Shown here piece by piece: positions 27,747 to 39,831 of a stretch of DNA of 64,000 nt (the stretch's first letter is position 1; each line of letters starts with the position of its first letter). Under the pieces are notes generated by a model. That model saw only the letters and a list, made by a program, of their open reading frames with translations, made no database searches and was not told where the DNA came from. The position numbers and the translations under genes are program-made. The stretch is from Zoogloea oleivorans (GTDB lineage Bacteria > Pseudomonadota > Gammaproteobacteria > Burkholderiales > Rhodocyclaceae): positions 1-64,000 of the forward strand of contig JAOAUC010000024.1 of assembly GCA_030157785.1 (NCBI GenBank), in the 5' to 3' direction.

Positions 27747-27762
27747 AGCCAGCTTCGTGCCA
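27747..27762 (-). promoter_or_regulatory. Sigma-54 (-24/-12) promoter of the second PQQ operon
   Basis: The minus strand reads TGGCACGAAGCTGGCT. The -24 box TGGCACG is consensus, GG and GC are 10 bases apart, and the -12 box (TGGCT) has one change. The predicted leader is about 130 bases. Confidence 0.65.
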
Positions 27763-27816
27763 GAGTGAAAAATCAATTTAAAACAGTTGCTTGGATTTTT
27801 CGTGGGGAGCCTGGGC

Positions 27817-27875
27817 GAGACGCTTTTCTCATTTCCTGGCGAGACGCCGAGACATTCGATACAGGTGTTTCAATT
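27817..27875. promoter_or_regulatory. GAGAC half-site cluster and shared ACAGGTGTTTCAATT block
   Basis: GAGAC occurs at 27817-27821, 27841-27845 and 27849-27853, and ACAGGTGTTTCAATT lies at 27861-27875. The last block differs by one base from 11831-11845 before the first PQQ operon. The cluster is 55-115 bp upstream of the sigma-54 promoter, as expected for activator sites. Confidence 0.55.
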
Positions 27876-28048
27876 TTCCGGTCGGGACAGTCCGCAGGGA
27901 CGCCGACCTGCCGGAGGGTGTAGGCTCGCGGCTGTCGGGCAGGCGTCGGTCGGGTTTGCCCGTTGCCCGGCGCGTTTTTGTGCTTGGGGTTTTGGCCGGT
28001 CAGGGATGACCGGGGTGACGGCCGGATGGTTTGGGTGACGGGTTGAGA

Positions 28049-29074
28049 ATGGCTTTGCGGATTGCAATAAACGGGTACGGACGAATCGGGCGGTGTTTTT
28101 TGCGGGCCTTGCTGGCTTCGCCGGTGCGGGGGCAGTTTTCGGTGGTGGCGATCAACGAGCCGGCCGATCTGGAGAGCATGGCCTACCTGACCCGCTTCGA
28201 TTCGACCCACGGGTGTTTCCCGGGGACGGTGGTGGTGGGCGATAACTGCCTCACTATCGACGGGACGGACATCCCGGTCTTTCACGCAGATACGCCGGAG
28301 GGCGTGGACTGGGCGGCGATTGGCGTGGACATCCTGATCGAGGCGTCAGGGCGTTACAGCTACCGGCACGAATTGCAGCGTTTTCTGGACGCGGGTTGCC
28401 GGCGCCTGCTGCTGTCGCACCCCGGGCATAGCGCGGGGGACGTGGATGAGACCATCGTCTTCGGCATGAACCACGAGCTGCTGACGGGCGACGAGCGCAT
28501 CGTGTCTGCGGCCTCATGCACCACCAATGCCATCGTGCCGGTGCTGGCCATGCTCGACGAGGCTTACGGGCTGGACCATGCGTTGATGACGACGCTGCAT
28601 TCGGTGATGAACGATCAGCCGCTGATCGATGGTTATCACCACACTGACCTGCATCGCACCCGCTCGGCGATGCAGTCGATGATTCCGGTGTCCACCGGGC
28701 TGGCCAAGGGGGTGCAGCGCATGTTGCCGGAGCTGGCCGGGCGCATCGAATCGAAGGCGATCCGGGTGCCGGTGGTGAATGTGTCGGCCATCGACCTGGT
28801 GGTGACGCTTCGGCGCGGCACGACGGCCGTGGCAGTGAATGCGCTGCTGCGGGCCGCGGTGGATGCGCAGGGCTCGGGCCGCATGGCCTACACCGACGAG
28901 CCCCACGCTTCCATCGACTTCAACCACAGCCCGCATTCGGCGATTGTCGATTGCGGCCAGACGCGGATGAGCGGCGAACGTTTGCTCAACCTGCTGGTGT
29001 GGTTCGACAACGAATGGGGCTTTGCCAACCGGATGATCGACGTGGCGGCATTCTGGGGCTCGCGGATGAAGTGA
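28049..29074 (+). CDS. epd: Erythrose-4-phosphate dehydrogenase (GAPDH family)
   Basis: 341 aa. It has the GAPDH fold with NAD-binding INGYGRIGRCFLR and the catalytic Cys in SAASCTTNAIVP. The segment NDQPLIDGYHHTDLHRTRSA and the QSMIPVSTGLAKGVQRMLPEL block are closer to Epd than to glycolytic GAPDH. Epd oxidises erythrose-4-phosphate to 4-phosphoerythronate, the first step of DXP-dependent pyridoxal phosphate synthesis. The ATG at 28049 lies directly before the N-terminal strand. The gene is alone on its strand and convergent with fadH. Dual E4P/GAP activity cannot be excluded. Confidence 0.85.
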   Translation: MALRIAINGYGRIGRCFLRALLASPVRGQFSVVAINEPADLESMAYLTRFDSTHGCFPGTVVVGDNCLTIDGTDIPVFHADTPEGVDWAAIGVDILIEASGRYSYRHELQRFLDAGCRRLLLSHPGHSAGDVDETIVFGMNHELLTGDERIVSAASCTTNAIVPVLAMLDEAYGLDHALMTTLHSVMNDQPLIDGYHHTDLHRTRSAMQSMIPVSTGLAKGVQRMLPELAGRIESKAIRVPVVNVSAIDLVVTLRRGTTAVAVNALLRAAVDAQGSGRMAYTDEPHASIDFNHSPHSAIVDCGQTRMSGERLLNLLVWFDNEWGFANRMIDVAAFWGSRMK

Positions 29075-29091
29075 GGCTTCCTGACGGGCGC

Positions 29092-31149
<2,058 letters not shown>

Positions 31150-31186
31150 TTATTTCATGGGAGGTCGAAATAAATGTCAACCTGCC

Positions 31187-32647
31187 CTAACGGAAGACGC
31201 GCTGTAGCGCCACCACCGGAATCAGGGCCAGCGCCAGCAGGCCGCAGGCGGTGTAGGCGTCGGCGCAAGCCTGGGCGAGGGCGGCGGTATGCAGCGCGCC
31301 GGCCGGTGCGCCATGCAGGAAGCGGGCGGCCCAGTCGAGGCCGGCGTGGCTGGCGTCCAGATGCCCGGCGTAGCGCCATTCGAGCACCAGCGTGCCCGCC
31401 GCGATGGCACTGGACAAGCCCAGCTGGCGCACGATGTTCTTCACCTGATAGGCGTGGGAGAAGACCTTGGGCGCAATCTGGGTAAAGGTGCCGAAGGCCA
31501 CCGGCCCCATGTAGAGCGGAATGGCCAGGCCGGCGAGCAGAGCGGGGACGAGCAATTGCTGCCAGCCGGTGACCGTGGCCGACTGCCCCAGCCACAGGGT
31601 GCCCGTGGCCATCAGGGCAAGGCCGGTGAGCATGAAGGGGCGTAGCCTTGGCCAGCGGCGGGCCAGCGCCACGTGGGTAAGGGCGGCGATGACGCTGCAG
31701 CTCATCGATGCGCTGAGGACGGCGGCGGTGGTCGTCATGCCCTGGCCAAGGCCGTGCTGGAACAGGATGGGCAGGATGAAGCCGATCAGCCCGATCATGA
31801 AATAGCCGCAGAAATAGAAGGCGATGCCGAACAGGTAGCGCAGCTGGAACAGGCCCCGGTAGTCGATCAGCGGGCGTTCGCGCTTCCATTGGCGGGCGGC
31901 GAAGACGGTCAGGGCGATGATCGAGGCGGCGCCCGTGGCGAGCACCTGGCCGGGATTCGACAGCAGCTCGAACTGCAGGCCCTGGATGGAGTATTGCAGC
32001 GCGAACACGGCAATCACCAGGCCGAGCAGCCAGCCCCAGTGCTCCTCGCTGCGGGCTTCGGGCGGGGTGGTGTCGCGGTCGAGGCGCGGGCCGGCGATCC
32101 ACGCCACGGCGGCAGTGAGCGGCAGCATGGCCCAGAAGGGCGCCTGCCAGCCGCCGAGGGTGATCAGACCAGCGGCGGCCAGCGGCGAGATGGCCGTTGC
32201 GCCGAGCAGGGTGCCGATGAAGACCAGCAGGCCGGAGAAGCGGGCTTCGGCCGGCAGACGGTTGATCTGCAGGCGCCCGGCAGTGAAGAAGGTGGCCCCG
32301 CCCATGCCTTGCAGGGCGCGGCCGGCGGCAAACTGGGTGAGGCCGTCTGCGGTGGCGCACAGCACGGCACCCAGTGCGAAGACGCCCAGCGAGGCGAGAA
32401 TGAAATCCCGGTAGCCGAAGCGCTCGACGACCCACTGGTGCTTGTAGAGCATGAAGATCGCGCACACCCCATACACCGTGTAGGCAAAGGCGAACTCCTC
32501 GGCGCGCAGGCCGAGCCCGCCCATGATGGGCGCTGCCGAGAAGGTGACCATGCCGGTCTCGAAGAACTCCACGCAGGTGACGGCGGCGATGACCCACAGC
32601 AGGCCGCGGATGGAGACGGGACGGTCGTCGGGCGGGGAGAGGGGCAT
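31187..32647 (-). CDS. MFS transporter, drug:H+ antiporter-like
   Basis: 486 aa with about 14 membrane helices, as in the DHA2 group of multidrug and toxic-compound exporters. Helix content is continuous from TCVEFFETGMVTFSAAP through ACGLLALALIPVVAL, and the antiporter-type segment GRALQGMGGATFFTAGRL follows helix 4. I set the start at the ATG at 32647; the longer frame reaches into the spacer before the LysR gene. It is divergent from that LysR gene, which probably controls it. Its substrate is unknown. Confidence 0.85.
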   Translation of the reverse strand: MPLSPPDDRPVSIRGLLWVIAAVTCVEFFETGMVTFSAAPIMGGLGLRAEEFAFAYTVYGVCAIFMLYKHQWVVERFGYRDFILASLGVFALGAVLCATADGLTQFAAGRALQGMGGATFFTAGRLQINRLPAEARFSGLLVFIGTLLGATAISPLAAAGLITLGGWQAPFWAMLPLTAAVAWIAGPRLDRDTTPPEARSEEHWGWLLGLVIAVFALQYSIQGLQFELLSNPGQVLATGAASIIALTVFAARQWKRERPLIDYRGLFQLRYLFGIAFYFCGYFMIGLIGFILPILFQHGLGQGMTTTAAVLSASMSCSVIAALTHVALARRWPRLRPFMLTGLALMATGTLWLGQSATVTGWQQLLVPALLAGLAIPLYMGPVAFGTFTQIAPKVFSHAYQVKNIVRQLGLSSAIAAGTLVLEWRYAGHLDASHAGLDWAARFLHGAPAGALHTAALAQACADAYTACGLLALALIPVVALQRVFR

Positions 32648-32725
32648 CGTGGCCGATTGAACGCGCAAGCTGCGCTCCTGAGGATGGGATTGCGCCAGTC
32701 TAGTTGGTGCGGTGTGATGCTTCAA

Positions 32726-32753
32726 ATCGATTGACTTGATCGATAATATCGAC
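32726..32753. promoter_or_regulatory. Candidate LysR operator with three ATCGAY half-sites
   Basis: ATCGAT at 32726-32731 and 32739-32744 (7-bp spacer) and ATCGAC at 32748-32753 lie directly before the LysR ATG in the spacer to the divergent MFS gene. They fit autoregulatory LysR binding, but only position and symmetry support this. Confidence 0.45.
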
Positions 32754-33695
32754 ATGACCGATATCGACTACGCTGCGTTCCGCCGCCTCGACCTGAACCT
32801 GCTGGTGGCCTTCGATGCACTGATCGCCGAGGCCAGCGTCAGTCGTGCTGCCGTCCGCCTGTGCATTGGCCAGCCGGCCATGAGCCACGCGCTGGCGCGC
32901 CTGCGGGAACTGTTCGGCGACGACATCCTGTTTCGCGAAGGGGCGGCCATGCGCCCGACGCCTCGCGCGCTGGCACTGGCCGGGCCGATCCGCCAGGTGC
33001 TGGATGACGTGCTGCAGGTGGCCCGCGGCGCCCGGCCTTTCGATCCGGCAGAGGCCGAAGGGCGTGTCCGCATCGCCCTCAACGATCCGCTGGAAGCCTT
33101 GCTGCTGCCCGGGCTGGTCGCCCGTTTGCGCGCGCAGGCGCCGCGCCTGACCCTGTCGGTGCTGCCGGTCCCGGCGTCGCGCCAGCTCGAGCAGCTCGAT
33201 GCCGGCATGGTCAGCCTGCTGGTGGGGCACTTTCCGCAGGTGCGTGAGGTGCACAGCCAGCTGCCGCTATACGAGTCGGGTTTTTCGTGCGTCTTCAACC
33301 CGGAGTTGATCGAGGTGCCGCTGCGGCCCGACCTGGCCGACCTGGCCCGCCTGCCGCATATTCACACTACCTACGCCGGCGAGCCGCCGGGGGTGGTGGA
33401 CCGGGTCTTCAAGGCCCACGGGCTGACCCGCCAGGTGGTGGCGCGCAGCGCGATGCCCCTGTCGATTCCCTTCGTGCTCAAGCGCAGTCCGCTGGTGGCG
33501 ATCCTGCCGGACATGCTGGCGCGGATGTTCGCAGCCCATACCGATCTGCGCTTCGAGCCCCTGCCGGTGGCGGGGCTGAGCCTGCCGATCAGTCTGGTGA
33601 GCCATCGCCGGGAACGCAGCGATCCGCTCATCGAGTTTGTGGCGAGGCTGCTGGTGGAGAGCGTGGAGGAGTGGGTGGCGGCCTCGGGAGCTTGA
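32754..33695 (+). CDS. LysR-family transcriptional regulator
   Basis: 313 aa. Residues 1-60 hold the winged helix of the family (FRRLDLNLLVAFDALIAEASVSRAA, then QPAMSHALARLRELFGDDILF), followed by the linker helix and a periplasmic-binding-like effector domain. It resembles the NodD/NahR-like subgroup whose first residues read LDLNLL. The divergent MFS exporter gene (106-bp gap) is the probable target; the MFS gene downstream of it is convergent. The ligand is unknown. A short extension to TTG/ATT-type starts at 32736 is less likely, since the ATG at 32754 follows the operator. Confidence 0.9.
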   Translation: MTDIDYAAFRRLDLNLLVAFDALIAEASVSRAAVRLCIGQPAMSHALARLRELFGDDILFREGAAMRPTPRALALAGPIRQVLDDVLQVARGARPFDPAEAEGRVRIALNDPLEALLLPGLVARLRAQAPRLTLSVLPVPASRQLEQLDAGMVSLLVGHFPQVREVHSQLPLYESGFSCVFNPELIEVPLRPDLADLARLPHIHTTYAGEPPGVVDRVFKAHGLTRQVVARSAMPLSIPFVLKRSPLVAILPDMLARMFAAHTDLRFEPLPVAGLSLPISLVSHRRERSDPLIEFVARLLVESVEEWVAASGA

Positions 33696-33711
33696 GTCGC
33701 CCCGGGAGGTG

Positions 33712-34959
33712 TCAGGTTCTGGCGCTGTCGGGCGTGTCGTGAAGGGTGTCGGCCTGCATCAGTTGCGGGAACAGGCGTGTCCACAGGCCGACGACGAGCA
33801 GCGTGGCGGCGCCACCGATCAGCACTGATGGCACTGCGCCGAACCACGCGGCGGTGAGGCCGGATTCGAACTCGCCGAGCTGGTTGGAGGCGCCGATAAA
33901 AATGGAGTTCACCGCGCTGACCCGCCCGCGCATGTCGTCGGGCGTTTGCAGTTGTACGAGGGACTGGCGGATCACCATGCTGACCATGTCGGTGGCCCCG
34001 CCCAGGGCCAGAAAGAATACCGACAGCCACAGGTTGGTGGACAGCCCGAAGGCGATCACCGACAGACCGTAGGCAGCCACCGACGCGTACAGGATGCGTC
34101 CCACCGAGCGGCGCAGCGGGTTGTGGGCCAGCCACAGGGCCATGGCCAGGGCGCCGACCGCCGGGCCGGAGCGGAGCAGGCCAAGGGCCCACGGGCCGGC
34201 CTGCAGGAGTTCGCTGGCGATGATCGGCAGGAGCGCCGTGGCACCGCCAAAGAGCACCGCAAAGAGGTCCAGTGAGATGGCGCCGAAGATGATGCGCCGC
34301 TGGCGGATGAAGCGGATGCCTTCGACGAAGCGTTCCAGCGCCGAGCCCTGCAGTGTGCGCGGCACGTGCACGTCGGGCAGGCGCATCAGGCAAAAGGTGG
34401 AGCAGGCCAGCAGGGCGGTGGTCAGGCTGTACACCAGCGGCGCGCCGAAGGCGTAGAGCAGGCCGCCGAGGGCCGGGGCGACGATGGTGGCGGCCTGCAT
34501 GGCCGAGGCACTCAGGGCCAGCGCCCGCGGCAGGGCGACGAGGGGCACGAGGGCCGGCAGCAGTGCCGCGTTGGCGGGCATCTGGAAGGTTTGTGCGAGG
34601 CCGAGGACGAACACGGTGGCAAAGATCAGCTCGCGGCTGATGAAGCCGCCGGCGCTGGCGATGGCCAGCGTGGCGAGGCCGAGGGTCTGCAGCAACTGGG
34701 CGGCGACGGCGAGTTTGCGCCGGTCGTGGCGGTCGGCCATGTCACCGGCCACGGCGGTGAGGAGCAGGCGCGGCACGAACTGGATCAGCCCCACCAAGCC
34801 CAGGTCGAGGGCGCTGCCGGTTAGGGAATAAATCTGCCAGCCGACGGCCACATCCTTGATCTGGTTGCTTCCGCTGAACAGCACGCGGGCCAGCCAGTAA
34901 AGGACGAAAGGGCGGTGGTGGCGCAGGAAGTCCGGCGCGTGAGGATCGGTGTGGGGCAT
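33712..34959 (-). CDS. MFS transporter (EntS-like, MFS_3)
   Basis: 415 aa with 12 predicted helices, of the MFS_3 group that includes the enterobactin exporter EntS and various drug exporters. Family blocks are RVLFSGSNQIKDVAVGWQIYSLTGS, DMADRHDRRK (the loop 2-3 motif) and PDDMRGRVSAVNSIFIGASNQLG in the second half. It lies 10 bp after the DegS-like protease gene on the same strand, so co-transcription is likely. No siderophore genes are nearby, so the substrate is not inferred. Confidence 0.85.
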   Translation of the reverse strand: MPHTDPHAPDFLRHHRPFVLYWLARVLFSGSNQIKDVAVGWQIYSLTGSALDLGLVGLIQFVPRLLLTAVAGDMADRHDRRKLAVAAQLLQTLGLATLAIASAGGFISRELIFATVFVLGLAQTFQMPANAALLPALVPLVALPRALALSASAMQAATIVAPALGGLLYAFGAPLVYSLTTALLACSTFCLMRLPDVHVPRTLQGSALERFVEGIRFIRQRRIIFGAISLDLFAVLFGGATALLPIIASELLQAGPWALGLLRSGPAVGALAMALWLAHNPLRRSVGRILYASVAAYGLSVIAFGLSTNLWLSVFFLALGGATDMVSMVIRQSLVQLQTPDDMRGRVSAVNSIFIGASNQLGEFESGLTAAWFGAVPSVLIGGAATLLVVGLWTRLFPQLMQADTLHDTPDSART

Positions 34960-34969
34960 CGGGGGCGGC

Positions 34970-36133
<1,164 letters not shown>

Positions 36134-36203
36134 CGTAAAATTTGCCACCGAGGGCGCATTTATGCGCCAGCCAATAGTATTGAAGGATCAGGGGGAGACG
36201 GCC

Positions 36204-36950
36204 ATGGAACGAGCCGAATTGCAGCGTTATCTCGACACGTTGCTGGAAGTCGAACGATTCAAGGATTATTGCCCAAACGGCCTGCAGGTGGAAGGACGGG
36301 CCGTCATACGGCGCGTGGTTTGTGGTGTGACGGCCAGCCAGGCGTTGCTCGATGCGGCGGTGGCGCGGGGGGCGGATGCGGTGCTGGTGCATCACGGTTA
36401 CTTCTGGCGCGGCGAGGACGGGCGGATTACCGGCCTGCGCAAGAACCGCCTGGCAACGCTGCTGCGCAATGACATCAGCCTGTTCGCCTATCACTTGCCG
36501 CTGGATGCGCACCCGGAGCTGGGTAACAACGCGCAGCTCGGCAAGCTGATGGGCTGGCTGCCCGAGGGGCGCTTTGGCGAACAGGATCTGGGCTGGACCG
36601 GGCGGCTGTCGCACCCGATGACGCTGGCGACGCTCGCCCGTCAGGCGGGCGCCAGGCTGGGACGGGATCCGCTCCTGCTGGGCGACCCCGAGCGGCGCAT
36701 CGAGCGGATTGCCTGGTGCACCGGCGGGGCCCAGGGCTATTTCGAGCAGGCCATCGCGACCGGTGTGGATTGCTTTGTGTCCGGCGAGGCGTCGGAGCCG
36801 ACGACCCATCTGGCGCGGGAGTCTGGTGTGGCTTACCTGGGTGTCGGGCACCACGCCAGCGAACGCTATGGCGTGCAGGCCCTGGGGGCTCGCCTGGCCG
36901 AGGCTTTCGACATCGAGGCGGAATTCGTCGAGGTGGAAAACCCGGTTTGA
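36204..36950 (+). CDS. Nif3-like dinuclear metal-centre protein (YbgI family)
   Basis: 248 aa. YbgI/Nif3 proteins form hexameric toroids with a di-metal site; some members are GTP cyclohydrolase I type 2, but the physiological role in most bacteria is unsettled. Metal-binding His residues appear in VLVHHGYFWRG and YHLPLDAHPELGN, with the C-terminal partner GHHASERYG. Start at the ATG at 36204, GGGGGAGA just upstream. It is monocistronic and convergent with the FimV-like gene. Confidence 0.87.
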   Translation: MERAELQRYLDTLLEVERFKDYCPNGLQVEGRAVIRRVVCGVTASQALLDAAVARGADAVLVHHGYFWRGEDGRITGLRKNRLATLLRNDISLFAYHLPLDAHPELGNNAQLGKLMGWLPEGRFGEQDLGWTGRLSHPMTLATLARQAGARLGRDPLLLGDPERRIERIAWCTGGAQGYFEQAIATGVDCFVSGEASEPTTHLARESGVAYLGVGHHASERYGVQALGARLAEAFDIEAEFVEVENPV

Positions 36951-36977
36951 CGGGGGGGCTGCCGTCGCGGCCGGAGT

Positions 36978-38763
36978 TCAGGCGGCGGCGGTGTCCTGAG
37001 GCGGTGGGGCGGGCTCCATGGCTTCGAGGCTCAACTCCGCCGGTGGCTTGTAGGGGCCCAGCTGATCGTCCAGGATGGCCAGCAGCAGCAGGAGCTCTTC
37101 CACGATATTGAGGGGGAAACCCTGGCGGGTGCCGTTGCGGTTGTCCCGCAGGATCTGGTGGATATAGGCCTGCGCCTCCATGGTGCCCCACAGCTCCTGC
37201 AGGCGCAGGGTGACGTGGCCGATCTGCTCGACAGTGTCCGGTGCGCTGCGGACGGCCTTGAAGTCGCCCCAGCTGATCATCTTTACGTTGAAGGTTTTGT
37301 TGAGCTGGCGGGTGAGGGCTTCGAACTCGGCCCGCATGCCGGCCACGTGATAGACGTCGAGCAGCTTCAGCCAGGGCTTGACGGCCTGGCGGGGGTTGTT
37401 GCGGATGTAGTCGGCGAGGGTTTCGGCGGCGCCCTGGGTGCGGCCGAAGGACATCATGATCTCGGCGAGTTCGAGGGCCGAATCCTGCTCGTCTACCGTT
37501 TCGTCAAAGGGAATCGGATGAGCCGGCGCGAAGGTCGGCTCGGCCCATTCGGCCGTGTTGTCGGTGGTTTGCTGCGTGTGGGTCTGCTGCTGGGGTACCT
37601 GCCGCATTTCGGGCATGGAGGGGAGGGGCGTCTCCGGCCCGCCGAGAGTTGCGGGCGCTGCGCTGACCCGAAAGCTTGACTGGGTAGACGGCTCGCTGGG
37701 CTCTATGGCGTTGGGCGCTACCGCATTCCGGCCACGCCGAATCCACACCAGAGCGCCGGCGCCGACGGCGACGGCAAGCAGGCCGGCAAGCGGACCGGCC
37801 CATTCCCTGAGCTGTTCGAGCATGCCCCTGGCGGGCGGCGGGGGGGGGCGCTGCCGCTGCGGCGGGCCGTGCCGGGCGGCCCTGTTTGTCGAGCTGGGTG
37901 ACGCGATCCTTGAGAAGGGCCTGGTACTCCTCCAGGCGCTTGATCTTTTCGTCGAGTTCGAGCTGGGCTGCGATTCGGTCGTCGATCTCGGCGAGGGTGC
38001 GCTGTTCGGGGGGAACCTGCGGGCGGGGGCTGGTGGGCTCGTCACTCTTGGGCGGGTTGGCGAGCTGGTAGGCCATGTGCAGCGGGGCAAGGTTCGCCTC
38101 GTCGCCGGCACCGATGACCAGCCGATCCTTGCGGGGGGCTTCGGGGACACGCGGGAGCGGGGTTGCAGGTGCCATTGCCGGGCTGGCTGTCGCGATCGCC
38201 GCTGCAGCCTTGTCGGGTGAGGGGGCCGGCTTGGGTCGCTGCAATCTGGCAGACTGACGGGGTGGCGCCTCGGCGCCGTCGGCCATATAGGAGCGCTCTG
38301 GTGCGCTGCGCGATGAGCGGCGCGGGGTTTCACGGTTTGCCGGCACGACGTAGTCGCTGTGGGCCTGCTCCACCACCGGTGAGGAGATGCGGCTGGCCGG
38401 CGGCTGCAGCAGGATCGGGTAGTCACGGCGGAATTCATTGCCGCAGGCAACCCGCAAGCCGAGCATGGCGATCGGATGGTTGACCGGGTCGCGGGTGCTG
38501 ATGATCAGGCGGTCACCGGAGAGTTTGATCCGGGCGTTATAGATCCACGGAATGTCGTCGCTGCCGGCGCTGCTGATACTCTTGATGCAGCTTGCGTCGA
38601 TTTGCTCACCGGGGCTGCGCACCAGCATGATTTCCGCTCGGAGCGATTCCCCCAGGGATGAATGGGCAACAAGCTCGCCGAGGCCCACTGCACCGGCAGT
38701 GGAACCAGTAAAGGAGGCGAGCGTCGCAACGAGAAGGGGAAGGGTCTTTCGCGCGCTGTTCAT
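36978..38763 (-). pseudogene. FimV-like gene interrupted by a frameshift in a C9 tract
   Basis: The N-terminal part (signal peptide, GLGELVAHSSLGESLRAEI, then a Pro-rich region and coiled coil) is in one frame. The C-terminal part (membrane helix PLAGLLAVAVGAGALVWI, then a TPR-like region) is in another. The frames join at nine G's on the plus strand (37840-37848; C9 in the coding strand), where eight or eleven would restore one reading frame of about 595 aa. FimV/TspA proteins are polar landmarks for type IV pilus function. The cause may be a sequencing error, a true mutation or slipped-strand phase variation. The second frame has an ATG at about 37823 and could be made separately. Start at the ATG at 38763. 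Confidence 0.75.
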
Positions 38764-38976
38764 CAATGGGATGGGTCGTGGTCTGGCCAGTGCAAATTGT
38801 TCTCATGTGCCGGGCGGCATCCGTTGAGCGCCGCCGGCGAAGCTACAGTATTCTAAAGAAGTTTGCAGCCCGCCGCGGGTCCTTGTCTTCCTGTCATCGC
38901 CCACAAATGTGATGTGTGGTGCCGGGAGGCGTAATTTTCGCTTTGTTGAGCCAATTCTGCTCGTGTTCTATCCGCC

Positions 38977-39528
38977 ATGCCGCTTTCCGAACCCGAAGTA
39001 AAACGCAGCCGCGTACACACCCGCCGTATCGAAATCCAGGGCTTCCTGCGTGAGGACGGCCTGCTCGACCTGGATGCCCGTCTGACCGACCTGAAGGACA
39101 AGGACTATCCGATTGCCTCCGGTGTCCGCAAGGCAGGGGATCCGGTGCACGACCTGCTCGTCCGGGTGACCATTGACGAGAAGTTCTTTGTGCTGGATGT
39201 GGAGGCCTGTTCCGACTGGGTGCCGTACCCGGGTGACTGCGACACCATCGGGCCGGCCTATCGCCAGTTGATCGGACTGAACCTGGTGCGGGGCTTTCGC
39301 AAGACCGTCGGCGAGATGTTTGCCGATGTGCGCGGCTGCTCGCACATCACCGAGTTGCTGCTGGCCTTGCCAACGGCGGCGATCCAGACTTTCGCAACCT
39401 TCCGCCGCGATAACGACGATAGTGGCGAAAAGCCCTTTCAGCTCGATCGCTGCCATGCCCTCGAAACAACTTCCGCAGCGGTCATGCGCTACTACCCGCG
39501 CTGGTATCGGGGGGGCGATCCGGAATGA
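38977..39528 (+). CDS. DUF2889 domain protein
   Basis: 183 aa, matching DUF2889, a family of unknown function common in beta- and gammaproteobacteria. The typical blocks are HTRRIEIQGFLREDGLLDLDARLTDLKD, RVTIDEKFFVLDVEA and GCSHITELLLALPTAAIQTF. No signal peptide or membrane segment is seen. Several His, Cys and Asp residues are conserved, but no reaction is known. It is divergent from the FimV-like gene and lies before sucC, separated by a 303-bp structured spacer. Confidence 0.8.
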   Translation: MPLSEPEVKRSRVHTRRIEIQGFLREDGLLDLDARLTDLKDKDYPIASGVRKAGDPVHDLLVRVTIDEKFFVLDVEACSDWVPYPGDCDTIGPAYRQLIGLNLVRGFRKTVGEMFADVRGCSHITELLLALPTAAIQTFATFRRDNDDSGEKPFQLDRCHALETTSAAVMRYYPRWYRGGDPE

Positions 39529-39831
39529 TGTCGATGGCGCGGGGCCGATGTCTCTGTGCAGTGCAGCGTGAAATCGGTCGCGCCCACTGTTTCGTATATA
39601 ATCAATTGATCCGTAATCCGGAGTTCGCCAGCGCGCCTGGTGAAGTGCCGGATCAGGACGTTTTACCTGCATACCTGCCGTAAAGGCCGGATACAGGTAA
39701 AAGAGAGCGGTACATACGTTGGACGAGGGAGAACGGCGTGTGTGTCGCGGGGTCCGGGCCGGACTCCGAACAGTCCCATCAACCAAGCGTGAGCGGCCTC
39801 TAAAGGCCAAGACTTCGATCGAAGGGCAACC
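39529..39831 (+). promoter_or_regulatory. sucCD leader with promoter-like -10 and several hairpins
   Basis: TATAAT at 39597-39602 is a good -10 box, though the -35 is weak. Downstream the leader has an inverted pair TTTTACCTG (39661-39669) / CAGGTAAAA (39694-39702), GTCCGGGCCGGAC (39752-39764), GGCCT-CTAA-AGGCC (39795-39808) and the palindrome CTTCGATCGAAG (39813-39824) just before the ribosome site. So many stem-loops in about 230 bases suggest RNA-level control of sucC. Confidence 0.5.

Larger units (their letters stand above)
27608..28048. other. Regulatory spacer between the second PQQ operon and epd
   Basis: The 441-bp divergent gap holds the sigma-54 promoter at 27747-27762 and a cluster of GAGAC half-sites from 27817 to 27875 for the PQQ operon. 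The remaining part up to epd (27876-28048) is G-rich on the plus strand and shows no clear gene or hairpin. No strong promoter for epd is evident. Confidence 0.55.
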
